Assembly (NCBI RefSeq): GCF_005844425.1
Contig: NZ_SPHL01000014.1
Span: 465-39,938, forward strand
Length of the DNA stretch: 39,474 nt
Origin: Anaerofustis stercorihominis
Lineage (GTDB): Bacteria > Bacillota > Clostridia > Eubacteriales > Anaerofustaceae
Reading direction: 5' to 3'
A program made the position numbers and the translations under genes. Below, one piece after another: positions 8,039-17,542 of this stretch. The notes under the pieces are model-generated. The model was not told the DNA's origin. It saw only the letters and a program-made list of their open reading frames with translations, and searched no databases. The number at the start of each line of letters is the position of its first letter. Position 1 is the first letter of the stretch.

Positions 8039-8952
8039 TATTCTATCCCCCATTTTAGTGCTTTTGCATATCTGTAAATGCTTCTTATATTTTCTTTATT
8101 TACTTCCTTTATCTTCCCTTTAATATCAAAATCCATACATGAACCGCTTTTTAACATTGGTGTTGTTTTCTTTTTTACCATATTTCCATTTACGACAGAA
8201 AATCCGCTTCTTGAAATAACGGAATAAAAACTATTTGAAGTTTTAAGCATCATGACTTCTTCATCAGTTGGAATAACACTAGATAAAAGCATTTTATATT
8301 TACAATTTGAATTTAAACTGTTTATTATATATTCATTTGGTTTCATTATTTCATCTATTTCAAATTTACCGTATCCGCTTGATTTTTTACCCCCTATACC
8401 ACTAAAAGAAAGGCTTTTCATAACATTATCAAACTCTTCTTTTATTTCATCCTTAAAAGAAACAATAAAATATAAACCGCAGTTTTTATAAAACTGTATT
8501 CCAGAAACAGTGTAAGGAGTCTGCTCTTTTGAAAAATTATACTTTGTTTGATAAACCTCTTTAAAAAATGGTTTAGAAAGTTTATATTTTAAAAGATCAT
8601 TACCGTTTTTTAAATCATTAATATATTCATTAAATTCATTCATTTGAATATATTTTATCTTCTTACCTATTTTTCTGTCTTTGTTCTTGTTTTCCACCAA
8701 ACTATCAAATATCATAATTGGCTTTGGAAGATAAAGATTATCTTCCATAAAAGGAAATAAATCACTTATATAAAAATCATTAAGGAGTTTTTTCGCTTTA
8801 TCTATACCGTATAGATTTACATATTCATTAAAAATACTTGCAAAAATCTGGTCCGAAGTAAAATCGGAAGAATTGTCATTTGTTATATTTCCCTTTGTAA
8901 CACCAAAACGAACAGGCGTTACAAACTTAAGTTTATAAATATAATAGTTCAT
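8038..8952 (-). CDS. csm4: Csm4, Cas5-like RAMP subunit
   Basis: Csm4 binds the 5' handle of the crRNA and contacts Cas10. The 304 residues start MNYYIYKLKFVTPVRFG, a RAMP beta strand. A Gly-rich loop, SGIGGKKSSGYGKFEIDEI, lies near residue 190, followed by a second RAMP half. The ribosome site is AAGGTG. It lies just downstream of csm3 and overlaps csm5 by one base, so stoichiometric translation is likely. Confidence 0.9.
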   Translation of the reverse strand: MNYYIYKLKFVTPVRFGVTKGNITNDNSSDFTSDQIFASIFNEYVNLYGIDKAKKLLNDFYISDLFPFMEDNLYLPKPIMIFDSLVENKNKDRKIGKKIKYIQMNEFNEYINDLKNGNDLLKYKLSKPFFKEVYQTKYNFSKEQTPYTVSGIQFYKNCGLYFIVSFKDEIKEEFDNVMKSLSFSGIGGKKSSGYGKFEIDEIMKPNEYIINSLNSNCKYKMLLSSVIPTDEEVMMLKTSNSFYSVISRSGFSVVNGNMVKKKTTPMLKSGSCMDFDIKGKIKEVNKENIRSIYRYAKALKWGIE

Positions 8953-8960
8953 AGTTCACC

Positions 8961-9641
8961 TTAAAATACATTTTCAATAATAGATTTTATTTTTTCTTCG
9001 TTTTCCTTTGTTGCAAACATTATATCTTCATTTTCAATGTTTATTTTTACTCTTCCGTATCCTCTTGTACCGTTTCCTCCAAGATAATCCATTTCAAGAA
9101 TATCAAAACTATCCTTTAAGTTTTTAATATCCTCTTCAAATTCATCAATACTTTCAACATTATAAATAAGCTTAAAATCAAATTTTGCACCGGCAGGAAC
9201 ACGTTCAATTTGTCTTGGGTTTGCTACTGCTGTAATTCTATCAATTGTATTTTCAAATTTTGCTTCTGTTACATATAAATCCGTATCGGCATTTTTAAGC
9301 ATTTCGGCATTTTCTTCATTTAACTTTAAATCAAAAAATTGAAGTCTTGATGACACTATTTGATTATTTGAATTACCGCTTCCAAAAAGTCTTTTTATGG
9401 TAATATCTTCATCGTCAATTTTATTTAAAACAGAATTTTCACTTTTTATTCTTGAAAGAAGATATCTTAGTTTTCCTTTTAATGAGCTTCCGGGAATGAT
9501 AGGTAAATTTGTTATTGAATCTTTTATTACAGAATTGTCAATGGCACCTATTGCTGCAAAGTCATCACTTCCTCCTATGTGAAGCCCTGTTAATATATCC
9601 AAACTTCCTTTAAACATTATTTTTGCATATAACTTATTCAT
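8961..9641 (-). CDS. csm3: Csm3, backbone target-RNA nuclease of type III-A
   Basis: Csm3 forms the backbone along the crRNA and cuts target RNA every six bases. The protein has 226 residues, normal for Csm3. The motif GLHIGG at 19-24 is followed by IGAIDNSVIKD, where D35 matches the catalytic Asp of characterised Csm3 proteins. The Gly-rich GSSLKGKLRYLL loop follows, and a second one (GGNGTRGYGRVKI) is near the C-terminus. The start has a GGAGGGG ribosome site. The residues needed for RNA cleavage appear intact. Confidence 0.94.
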   Translation of the reverse strand: MNKLYAKIMFKGSLDILTGLHIGGSDDFAAIGAIDNSVIKDSITNLPIIPGSSLKGKLRYLLSRIKSENSVLNKIDDEDITIKRLFGSGNSNNQIVSSRLQFFDLKLNEENAEMLKNADTDLYVTEAKFENTIDRITAVANPRQIERVPAGAKFDFKLIYNVESIDEFEEDIKNLKDSFDILEMDYLGGNGTRGYGRVKINIENEDIMFATKENEEKIKSIIENVF

Positions 9642-9650
9642 TTTCCCCTC

Positions 9651-10100
9651 CTACTTGTCTCTTCCATAGAATTTTTGATAAGCAATCAAAGCTTCAGTAT
9701 AATCAAAAAAGTTATCCATGTCTTTTACTGTTTTTATTGTACTTAAATATAAAATGAAAGATATTTTTTTATCTTTATACTCATAATGTGGTAGTTTATT
9801 GATAAACCACCATAAAGCAGATTTATTGTTTATTTTTTTATTTTTTATTTCAAAATCATTTGGTTTAACTCTTCCGCACTGGTAAGCAACCTGCATTTTT
9901 AAATATTCTAAATCATCAAGAATTTTATCGCTTAATTTTCCATCAACAATATTACCGTTCAACTTTTCCATTTCATATGTATTTTTCAAATTGTTTATTT
10001 GTGAAAAAATCTTTCTAAGCTGAGTAGTTGTAGGTAACATTGCGTTTTTCTCGGCAACTTTAATAAGATTCTCTGCTCTTTTTATATCCTCTCTGCTCAT
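9651..10100 (-). CDS. csm2: Csm2, small subunit of type III-A effector
   Basis: This is a small, mostly helical protein of 149 residues between cas10 and csm3, the standard position of csm2. The middle segment (LSDKILDDLEYLKMQVAYQCGRV) is typical of Csm2, which lines the target-RNA channel of the effector. The ribosome site GAGAGG lies upstream. Assignment rests mainly on position, length and the YQCGR segment. Confidence 0.87.
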   Translation of the reverse strand: MSREDIKRAENLIKVAEKNAMLPTTTQLRKIFSQINNLKNTYEMEKLNGNIVDGKLSDKILDDLEYLKMQVAYQCGRVKPNDFEIKNKKINNKSALWWFINKLPHYEYKDKKISFILYLSTIKTVKDMDNFFDYTEALIAYQKFYGRDK

Positions 10101-10102
10101 TT

Positions 10103-12520
10103 TTATTCCTCTCTTTCTCTGTTTAAGTAAATAATTAAAATTATTGTTGTAATAAGTTTTTTAATGTTTTCTTTGCTGTTAATATTATCTATAATTAAAT
10201 TAGTAAATTTATTATAGTTTTCTCTTTGTGCTAAATTTTTAGGTTCAATCATTGCAAGAGCATAAGAAATTCTCGCAAGATTTATGCTTTCCTTACTATT
10301 TCTAAGTAAGTTTAATAGTTTATATAAAAATCCGTTTCCCAAATATATTTTATCTTCACATTTTTCCTCTTCATCAAAGAAACAGTATTCGTTAAATTTT
10401 AAATACAAATTTCCATAAATATCGTTAATAAATTCATCCCACTTATATACATTGTTTTCATCAAATAATGTAATGCTGTCTTTTGTGTTTTCCTTAGATA
10501 TTTCAAGCAAATTTGCGCTTAAACTTGCCATATTATTTATAGGAAGATTTGCATCGTACATTCCAAAACCTGCACTTATGCTTAACCTTTCATTAGAGAA
10601 TATTTTGAAATACTGTCTTATATTTATTGAAAGATCCAATACTTCATTCCATGCTCCAACAATAAAAAGATCATCTCCTCCTGCATATATTATTGAAATA
10701 TTTTTAAGAAAATCTTTATTTGTAAAATATAACTTTGTGTCTTTATAACCTGCTATTTTATTTAGATAGAACTTAAAAAACATTGAAAGCATTGAAGACA
10801 AACTTTGAAAACGTGATATTGTAGCGTATTTATATTTATCTTCACCTTCTTTATCAAATCCTTTTATAAATGCACTTCCAAGGTCGTCAACGTCCATTCT
10901 TAGAACTCCAAGCCTATTTATACCAATACTTCTTTTAGATAAATCAGAGAATGAATATAAGCTCTTACCTTTGAATCTGGTATAATTACCCATCCAAATA
11001 TTTACGCAGTATTTAAGTCCTATCATTGGGTTATTTATTGAATATCCTCTTATAATCTGGTTATTATTGATATCATTAATAAATTCATTTTTATTCTTTA
11101 AGTATAAATAATTTTCACCATCAAGAGAAAATAAACTAATCAAAGAATCTTTATCTTTTTTGTTTGATATACTAAAAAGCATTTCATCTTTCATTGTATC
11201 AACTCTGAATATTCCCTCTCCGAGTTTATACATACTCTCACAGCTTTCGCATACCATATTTCCAAGATCTTCATTTTCGTGTAAATCTTTATAAGACCTT
11301 TTACACACACTACATTCTCTTAAATCTACATCGTTATTAGTATACTTACTGTTATCATTAAACAATTCATCTAAAGTATTTTTGTATCTATTTATTTTAT
11401 CTTTTGAAATTTCATGACCTGCATTTTTATATATTTTAGATAAGGTATCATTACTGTTTATATTAATTAATTCATTAGCAGAACATTCACTATATCCAAA
11501 GGCAATATATAAATCTATGTAATATTTTCTTAAAAAATAAGAATTAATTTTGTTTTGAAGATATTTTATTTTATCTTTTGTTTCCTTTGTGTTTGCAAGA
11601 AGCATATAAAAATGACCTCCCCCGTTATAAAGGAGATTTGCTCTTGACAAATCAAGATAATTTAACATTTCATCTATTATGTTTTCCATTTCAATTTCAA
11701 GATAGAAAGAACGACCTTTAATTGACCTTAAAGCCCCTTTTGAAGAAATATTAAAAATAAAATCTTGTATACCAGATAAGTCACCGCTTAAAAGAATCAT
11801 TGTTTTTTCACTGTATATATTTTCTTCTTCACTAAAACAACATTTTTTATAATCTGTTATTCCTTTAAAGTTAAAGTAATCAAAAAAACAACTGGCTATT
11901 GCGGCAGTAAGTTTTGAATGTGAATAAAGAGAGACATCATTTATTCCGTTTTTGTCAGTGGAAGCAGGGATAAATGAAAATGTACTTTCAATAAGTTGTA
12001 ATAAAGAATTTACGTTAATATCATTGTTTGTAATATATTCAAAATTTTTATCAAAATATTCAAAGGCTTTCGAATAATCATATTTGTCGGTTAAATTTCT
12101 AGCCGTATTGGTATCTTTAGGCAAAAGAATATCTTTTTTTATATCAATATCAGAAACATTAAAAGCACTTATAATATTATTCTTATTTGTATTTAACAGA
12201 TTAAAAATATTCATAAGTGGAGCTTTTTTATCATATCCAAACTCAATATTTCCATCATCTTTTTTTCTTCTGTCTATGGCAGATGAAATGTTATCACAAA
12301 CATATGTTATATATGAAAAATCATCATTTGTTAAATTTGCATTTGTAATTTTATTCTTATGATGATACAAAACAGAATTTAAAATCTTATCATTTGTAAT
12401 TCCTTTTTCTTTTAAATAATTATAACCTAAAAGAGAATGATTTGTTTTTTCGTTTGTACTCCTCATAATGAATTTCCCCAAATCATGCAATACGGACCCT
12501 ATTATTAAATCCTTATTCAA
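10103..12520 (-). CDS. cas10: Cas10/Csm1, HD nuclease and cOA synthetase
   Basis: This is the large subunit of the Csm complex. On target-RNA binding it cuts ssDNA with its HD domain and makes cyclic oligoadenylate with its Palm domain, which activates Csm6. The 805 residues begin with H12-D13-LGK (HD). A zinc ribbon CxxC...CxxC lies at about 404-427 (CSVCKRSY, CESCESM). The cyclase motif YAGGDDLFIVG is near residue 613. All these sites look intact. Translation starts at TTG, set by GGGAGG 8 bases upstream; the ATG between them leads to an immediate stop. It is the first gene of the csm operon. Confidence 0.96.
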   Translation of the reverse strand: MNKDLIIGSVLHDLGKFIMRSTNEKTNHSLLGYNYLKEKGITNDKILNSVLYHHKNKITNANLTNDDFSYITYVCDNISSAIDRRKKDDGNIEFGYDKKAPLMNIFNLLNTNKNNIISAFNVSDIDIKKDILLPKDTNTARNLTDKYDYSKAFEYFDKNFEYITNNDINVNSLLQLIESTFSFIPASTDKNGINDVSLYSHSKLTAAIASCFFDYFNFKGITDYKKCCFSEEENIYSEKTMILLSGDLSGIQDFIFNISSKGALRSIKGRSFYLEIEMENIIDEMLNYLDLSRANLLYNGGGHFYMLLANTKETKDKIKYLQNKINSYFLRKYYIDLYIAFGYSECSANELININSNDTLSKIYKNAGHEISKDKINRYKNTLDELFNDNSKYTNNDVDLRECSVCKRSYKDLHENEDLGNMVCESCESMYKLGEGIFRVDTMKDEMLFSISNKKDKDSLISLFSLDGENYLYLKNKNEFINDINNNQIIRGYSINNPMIGLKYCVNIWMGNYTRFKGKSLYSFSDLSKRSIGINRLGVLRMDVDDLGSAFIKGFDKEGEDKYKYATISRFQSLSSMLSMFFKFYLNKIAGYKDTKLYFTNKDFLKNISIIYAGGDDLFIVGAWNEVLDLSINIRQYFKIFSNERLSISAGFGMYDANLPINNMASLSANLLEISKENTKDSITLFDENNVYKWDEFINDIYGNLYLKFNEYCFFDEEEKCEDKIYLGNGFLYKLLNLLRNSKESINLARISYALAMIEPKNLAQRENYNKFTNLIIDNINSKENIKKLITTIILIIYLNREREE

Positions 12521-12555
12521 AACATACCTCCCATTTAATCGTAAATATTTTCTTA

Positions 12556-12564
12556 ATTATACCA
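12556..12564 (-). promoter_or_regulatory. Extended -10 promoter of the csm operon
   Basis: On the minus strand TGGTATAAT (TGn plus consensus TATAAT) lies about 36 bases upstream of the cas10 start. No good -35 hexamer is present, which is normal for extended -10 promoters. The rest of the 264-base gap between cas10 and degV is A/T-rich with no credible gene. Confidence 0.5.
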
Positions 12565-12723
12565 TACAGAAAATTGACTGAAATAAAAAAATAAATTAAA
12601 ATATATAAAATATTGATAAAAAGGAAATTTTTCCCTATTATATTACAATTTTTATATATATAATGAAAACAATAAATATATATTATATAAAACATTTCCC
12701 TACATTAAAATTTCATTAATATT

Positions 12724-12752
12724 TTGAAAAAAAATGTAATATATAGTATAGT
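12724..12752 (+). promoter_or_regulatory. Sigma-A promoter of degV
   Basis: TTGAAA (12724-12729) and TATAGT (12747-12752) are separated by 17 bases, with degV starting 33 bases downstream of the -10. Confidence 0.55.
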
Positions 12753-12784
12753 TATTATATATAAATAAGAAATTGGAGGATAAT

Positions 12785-13675
12785 ATGGCTTTTAAAATTA
12801 TTACAGATTCGGCAAGTGATATTCCACAATATATAATAGATGAATTTAATTTACATGTAATTCCAACTCCCGTTGTTATAAATGAAAAAGACTATTTTGA
12901 TGGCGAAACAATTTTTCCCAAAGACTTTTACAGCATTTTAGAAGATAAAACAAAAGATATTAAAACGTATCATATTAATGTTGAAATGTTTAAAAGAAAC
13001 TTTGAACCTTATGCAAAAAACGGCGTTGAAGTTTTATATATGTGCTTTTCAACAGGTATAGCAGGAACATTCAATGCAGCAAACCTTGCAAAAGAAGAAC
13101 TGCTTGAAACTTATCCTGACTTTAAAATTACAATTATAGATACGAAATGTGCATCTTTAGGATTTGGTATTCCCGTTTATAAACTTTTATTAATGCAAAG
13201 AAACGGTGCAGACAAAGAAACAATTATAAAAGCAGCTAAACATTTCTGTAAACACATGGAACACATCGTAACTGTTGAAACACTTGATTATTTATACAAA
13301 GGTGGTAGACTTTCAAAATTATCTTACGTTGTTGGCGGAGGACTTAACATAAAACCTATGATTGAAATTGACGAAAACGGTTCTCTTGTTGCTTATGCAA
13401 AAGTAAGAGGAAGAAAAAAAGCAATAAATAAAATTATAGAAGAAGTCGGAAAAAGAGGCAAAGACCTTGAAAATCAAATTATCGGAGTTGTTCATGGAGA
13501 CAGAGAAGAAGAAGCAAAAGAGCTTGCAAATATTTTGAAAGAAAAATACAACGTTAAAGACGTTGTAATAAGTTATGTAGGTTGTGCAATAGGGGCTCAT
13601 ACAGGTCCGGGAGTCATTGCCGCTGTTTGCGAAAATGAAAGCGACGGTGAATTTAAGGAATACTTATATAAATAA
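12785..13675 (+). CDS. DegV family fatty-acid-binding protein
   Basis: DegV proteins bind a long-chain fatty acid; in Firmicutes the FakB members present it to the kinase FakA. The 296 residues start MAFKIITDSASDIPQ, the family's opening strand, and contain CFSTGIAGTFNAA, the DTKCASLGFG segment and YLYKGGRLSK, all DegV signatures. GGAGG lies 6 bases before the ATG at 12785, so the upstream in-frame TTG is not the start. It stands alone between a promoter and a terminator. Whether it acts as a FakB partner cannot be told from the sequence. Confidence 0.93.
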   Translation: MAFKIITDSASDIPQYIIDEFNLHVIPTPVVINEKDYFDGETIFPKDFYSILEDKTKDIKTYHINVEMFKRNFEPYAKNGVEVLYMCFSTGIAGTFNAANLAKEELLETYPDFKITIIDTKCASLGFGIPVYKLLLMQRNGADKETIIKAAKHFCKHMEHIVTVETLDYLYKGGRLSKLSYVVGGGLNIKPMIEIDENGSLVAYAKVRGRKKAINKIIEEVGKRGKDLENQIIGVVHGDREEEAKELANILKEKYNVKDVVISYVGCAIGAHTGPGVIAAVCENESDGEFKEYLYK

Positions 13676-13688
13676 TTATACATACTTT

Positions 13689-13714
13689 AGCCCAAAAAAA
13701 TTTGGGCTTTTTTA
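13689..13714 (+). terminator. Intrinsic terminator of degV
   Basis: The hairpin AGCCCAAA-AAAA-TTTGGGCT is followed by six T residues, 14 bases past the degV stop. Confidence 0.9.
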
Positions 13715-13841
13715 TGTTAAATTGATTATAGTAAATTTGTTTTATTATTAAAATTTTATCTATTAATATAATAAATGTATTTTTTTAAATATAATTTATC
13801 CAAATAAAAATATCTAACATTTAAACATATTATATAACCAT

Positions 13842-13889
13842 AATAAAAAAGACAAAACATATTTATGCAAATGTTTCATCTTTTTTATT
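13842..13889. terminator. Terminator after the sensor kinase gene
   Basis: Outer arms AATAAAAAAGA and TCTTTTTTATT enclose a second paired block (AAAACAT with ATGTTT). It lies 4 bases beyond the kinase stop on the minus strand and could act in both directions. Confidence 0.65.
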
Positions 13890-13892
13890 ACT

Positions 13893-15254
13893 TTACAATG
13901 TTCTCGGAAGAGTAACTATAAATACAGTTCCTTTATTTTCCATACTGGATACCTCAATTGTTCCTTTATGTAATTGAACAATAAGTTTTACTATAAAAAG
14001 CCCCAACCCAAAACCATCGTTATTATGGCTTGAATTTACCTGATAAAATCTGTTCCATATTTTATTTAAATGTTCTTTCGAAATTCCAATACCGTCATCT
14101 TCAATATAAATTTTAATTAGTGAATTGTCACAGCTTAAAGATATATTTACATTTCCGCCTTCCCTTCCGTATTTGATTGCATTTGAAATTAAATTAGTAA
14201 AAAGCTGTATCAATAATGTCATATCGCCTATATATTCGATTTTTCCCAAATGATCCATTAAATTTAATGTAATTTCTTTTTCCTTTGCATCTTCTTCCAT
14301 TTCTTCCATAACCGACTGAACTAAAACGGAAAAATCTATTTTATCATAATTTATTTCATAATTACTTTTTTCCAATCTGGAAATAACCAATAATGCATCT
14401 ACAAGATTTGCCATATGACTTGTCTTTTTATGAATTGTCGTTACATATTTTTTCTCTTCGTCTTCCAATTCACATTCTTCCAAAAGATATTCCGAATTTG
14501 ATAAAATGACACTTATGGGTGTTCTAAGCTCGTGAGCAGCATCGGATACAAATTGTTTTTCTATATTAAAATGTTCTTCAAGTTTACTTATCATCCCGTT
14601 AAATGATTTAGATAAGTATGACAATTCATCTTCTTTTCTTATTTCTTTTATTCTTAAAGATAAATCCTGAGAATTTGTAATTTCATTTGCAGTATCCGCC
14701 ATTTCTTTTATGGGCTTGAAATACTCTGAAATCATTCTATACCCTATCAAAGCCGTAAACAAGGTTAATATTGGAGAAAAAACAAAAAACCATTTTGTTA
14801 TATTGTTTATCATATTAGCAACAGAACTGTATGAATGAATACCTCTTATCCATAAATATTCATTCTTCTCTCCTGCTCTTATTTTCTCATCATATATATA
14901 CCAATAATCTTCGTTTTTTGAAAGAGAATGTATTTCCTTTTCATCAAAAGGATAATCCTGAGGAAAATCATCCGGGACTATTCCGTTTATATATTTTCCG
15001 TCATTTGTATATAAACTCAGCATAACACCGTCATCATAATAAGACATAAGTTCGTTATCCGGAAAATAACTTGAATAATTATTCATATCTTCTTTTAAAT
15101 CTCCGACTTCATCCATTAACTCCGTTCTGATATTATCGGTACTGTAATATTCGGAAATAAAAAGAAACCCGCATATAGTAACCAAAAATACTACTATGAT
15201 AATTCCTGTATACCAAAATGTTATTTTATTTTTTATCGTTTTGGTCTTGTTCAT
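13893..15254 (-). CDS. Two-component sensor histidine kinase
   Basis: This is a membrane sensor kinase of the EnvZ/OmpR class. Two transmembrane helices (about 11-35 and 155-176) flank an extracytoplasmic sensor of roughly 120 residues rich in Tyr and Asp. A HAMP linker follows, then a HisKA domain with VSDAAHELRTP (phosphorylated His about 241), an N box (NLISNAIKYG) and G boxes (DDGIGIS, GFGLGLFIVK). I prefer the ATG at 15254; an in-frame TTG lies 9 bases upstream. The gene overlaps the 3' end of the response regulator gene, so the two are coupled. The signal is unknown. Confidence 0.92.
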   Translation of the reverse strand: MNKTKTIKNKITFWYTGIIIVVFLVTICGFLFISEYYSTDNIRTELMDEVGDLKEDMNNYSSYFPDNELMSYYDDGVMLSLYTNDGKYINGIVPDDFPQDYPFDEKEIHSLSKNEDYWYIYDEKIRAGEKNEYLWIRGIHSYSSVANMINNITKWFFVFSPILTLFTALIGYRMISEYFKPIKEMADTANEITNSQDLSLRIKEIRKEDELSYLSKSFNGMISKLEEHFNIEKQFVSDAAHELRTPISVILSNSEYLLEECELEDEEKKYVTTIHKKTSHMANLVDALLVISRLEKSNYEINYDKIDFSVLVQSVMEEMEEDAKEKEITLNLMDHLGKIEYIGDMTLLIQLFTNLISNAIKYGREGGNVNISLSCDNSLIKIYIEDDGIGISKEHLNKIWNRFYQVNSSHNNDGFGLGLFIVKLIVQLHKGTIEVSSMENKGTVFIVTLPRTL

Positions 15255-15918
15255 CAACTTCAAGTTTATACCCCATTCCTCTGACAGTTTTTATCATTTT
15301 ATTCCCACATATATCATATATTTTTTTTCTTAAATATCTAATATATACGTCTACTATATTAGAACCCCCTTCAAATCTGTTGTCCCATGCCTGTTGCTCC
15401 AATTGTTCTCTTGTTAAAATAATGTTTTTATGATAAACAAAATACTCCAAAAGCATATATTCTTTTGCTGTCAAGTCCATAATTATTCCACAGCATTTTA
15501 CTATTCTGTTTCGTGTGTCAATAGTTAAATCTCCCGCATGTATTATATTATTCTTTTGATTTGTACTTCTTCTCAATAAAACCCTTAATCTTGCAAGCAG
15601 TTCATCAAAAGAAAAAGGTTTTGTAAGATAATCATCCGCTCCGTAATCCAATCCTTTTACCTTATCTTTTATTTTATCTTTTGCGGTTATCATAATTACG
15701 GACGTATCCAAATCCGAAGCTCTTATATATTTTAAAACCTCAAATCCGTCAATTTCGGGAATCATTACATCCAGTAAAATAATATCATAAGAATATACAC
15801 TTATATAATCTATTGCTTCCCTGCCGTCTTTACAATAATCAACAGTATAATATTTTTGAAGTTTTTTTGTCATAACTTCTCTTAAATCATCTTCATCTTC
15901 AACTATTAAAATTTTCAA
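15226..15918 (-). CDS. OmpR-family response regulator
   Basis: This is a response regulator partnered with the overlapping kinase. The receiver domain has acidic residues at 7-10, phospho-acceptor D50 (IILLDVMIPEIDG), T78 (MITAKD) and K100 (YLTKPFSFDELLAR). A winged-helix output domain follows, ending in VDVYIRYLRKKI and VRGMGYKL. Translation starts at a TTG after a weak AAGTGATG site. It is transcribed away from the operon at 16013-19612 with only 94 bases between them, so that operon is the obvious candidate target, by inference. Confidence 0.95.
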   Translation of the reverse strand: MKILIVEDEDDLREVMTKKLQKYYTVDYCKDGREAIDYISVYSYDIILLDVMIPEIDGFEVLKYIRASDLDTSVIMITAKDKIKDKVKGLDYGADDYLTKPFSFDELLARLRVLLRRSTNQKNNIIHAGDLTIDTRNRIVKCCGIIMDLTAKEYMLLEYFVYHKNIILTREQLEQQAWDNRFEGGSNIVDVYIRYLRKKIYDICGNKMIKTVRGMGYKLEVDEQDQNDKK

Positions 15919-16012
15919 CTTATCATCACTTTCTTTTCATTTTAATATTCACTTAATGATTTTATTGTATTATCTATTTATAAAATAAGTCAAGTAAAAA
16001 AGGAGTAAAGAT

Positions 16013-16825
16013 ATGAAAAAGAAAAGATTATTTTTAACTTTGGCAATCGGCTTGATTCTCATATCTGCGTTTGCATTATTTAAACAAGGCAATATTTTAA
16101 AAAAAGAACAACAAATCGGTTCTTTAATAATAAAAGTAAATCCCGAAATTGCCATTTCATATGACAGCGAAGGAAAAATCATTGATGTTACACCGATAAA
16201 CGATGACGGAAAAGAACTGTTAAAAGATTACAATGAATATGAAAACAAACATTCAAGAACAGTTATAAAAGACATTATAAAATTGATGTCCGATAAAGGC
16301 TATTTAAAAAACGGGGCAAATGCTAAAGACATAACCGTTACAGTTGAAAAAGGTTCAAAAATGCCAAATGATAAATTTTTAGATTATATAATTTATGATG
16401 TTAAAGATACTCTAAAAAATAACACTACAAACGGACAAATAATAATCGAAGGTGAAAGTAATTACGGTTTAAGCGAATATCAAAATTCAAATTACGGAAA
16501 AACAAAAACAACGAAAAAGAAAACAACAAAAACAAATAACAATACAAAATCAACAAACAATTACAATTCAAACAATACCAATTATAACAATAATACAAAC
16601 TATAACAACAACAGTAATTACAGTAATAAATCAAACAACAACAGTTCAAATTACAGCAAGCCTTCAAGCTCGAACAATTCAAATTATAATAACAACTCTA
16701 ATTATAATGATAACAATTCAAATTATAATAACAACTCTAATTATAATGATAATAACTCAAATTATAACAACAACTCTAACTACGATAATAACAGTAATTA
16801 TTCAAACAGCAATTATGATGACTAA
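16013..16825 (+). CDS. RsgI-like membrane protein with Asn-rich repeat tail
   Basis: The 270-residue protein has one N-terminal membrane helix (about 5-22). An external domain of about 130 residues follows; its opening (IIKVNPEIAISYDSEGKIIDVTPINDDGKELL) resembles the middle domain of anti-sigma factor RsgI proteins. The last hundred residues are low-complexity Asn, Ser and Tyr, with a 13-residue tandem unit (SNYNNNSNYNDNN) encoded by nearly identical 39-base DNA repeats. There is no cytoplasmic sigma-binding domain, so it is not a full RsgI. AAGGAG precedes the ATG. The stop overlaps the start of the VTC-domain gene, so it belongs to that operon, perhaps as a wall-spanning or surface component. 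Confidence 0.72.
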   Translation: MKKKRLFLTLAIGLILISAFALFKQGNILKKEQQIGSLIIKVNPEIAISYDSEGKIIDVTPINDDGKELLKDYNEYENKHSRTVIKDIIKLMSDKGYLKNGANAKDITVTVEKGSKMPNDKFLDYIIYDVKDTLKNNTTNGQIIIEGESNYGLSEYQNSNYGKTKTTKKKTTKTNNNTKSTNNYNSNNTNYNNNTNYNNNSNYSNKSNNNSSNYSKPSSSNNSNYNNNSNYNDNNSNYNNNSNYNDNNSNYNNNSNYDNNSNYSNSNYDD

Positions 16826-17531
16826 AACAAATTTTTATGAAAAAAAGAACTTAAAATACAGACATGAAATAAAATATCAAATTAATTTCGCAGAATATTT
16901 TATTCTAAAAGAACGCTTAAAAAAAGTATTTAAAACAGACATATATGCTGCTCCACATGGTTATTATCATGTGAACAGCATATATTTTGATACTCCTTAT
17001 GACAAAGCTCTGTATGAAAAAATAAACGGAACGGACAAAAGAGAAAAATACAGAATAAGATTTTATAATCAAAATATGGATTATATAAAACTTGAAAGAA
17101 AAATAAAAGAAAATCGTCTTACTTCAAAACAATCTTCCTTACTGTCTTATGAAGAAACAAAAAAAATTTTATTAAAAGATAATGACTTTTTGTTATATTC
17201 AAACAATCCTTTGTTAATTGAATTGTACAGTAAAATAAAAGGCCAGGGGCTTATGCCCAAAAATATTGTAACCTATAGAAGAGAAGCTTTTATATATTCC
17301 CCGTCAAATGTAAGAATAACTTTAGACAGCGAAATTCAATCAAAAAAAATTTCTGCAGAAAGTAAATGTTTTTACGAAAAGTATAATTATATAAAAACAT
17401 TCAACAATAAATTTATTTTGGAAGTAAAATATGATAATTTTTTACCGGAAATCGTAAAAATAATGTTAAGTACTTTGGATAAATTACCGATTTCTTTTTC
17501 AAAATATGCTTCATCAAGAATTTATGAATAG
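16818..17531 (+). CDS. VTC-domain polyphosphate polymerase-like protein
   Basis: The VTC domain is the catalytic tunnel domain of eukaryotic vacuolar polyphosphate polymerase; bacterial homologues are placed in the CYTH/VTC superfamily. The 238 residues carry the expected alternating basic and acidic strands: RHEIKYQI, NSIYFDTPYDKALYEKINGTDKREKYRIRFYN, IKLERKIKENRLTSKQS, TYRREAFI and LEVKYDNFLP. The ATGATGACTAA junction with the upstream gene shows coupled translation, and no separate ribosome site is seen. The frame opens 111 bases earlier, but that extension translates the Asn repeats out of frame. Neighbours DUF4956 and CotH commonly accompany it in Clostridia. Substrate is not proven. Confidence 0.88.
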   Translation: MTKTNFYEKKNLKYRHEIKYQINFAEYFILKERLKKVFKTDIYAAPHGYYHVNSIYFDTPYDKALYEKINGTDKREKYRIRFYNQNMDYIKLERKIKENRLTSKQSSLLSYEETKKILLKDNDFLLYSNNPLLIELYSKIKGQGLMPKNIVTYRREAFIYSPSNVRITLDSEIQSKKISAESKCFYEKYNYIKTFNNKFILEVKYDNFLPEIVKIMLSTLDKLPISFSKYASSRIYE

Positions 17532-17542
17532 GAGAAATTATA

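Noticed and set aside
12513-12695. 60-residue frame upstream of cas10
   Set aside because: Made of A/T-rich codons (Ile, Tyr, Phe), overlaps the cas10 start and its promoter, with no ribosome site.
16425-16682. 85-residue Cys/Tyr-rich minus-strand frame
   Set aside because: Antisense shadow of the Asn-rich repeat region.
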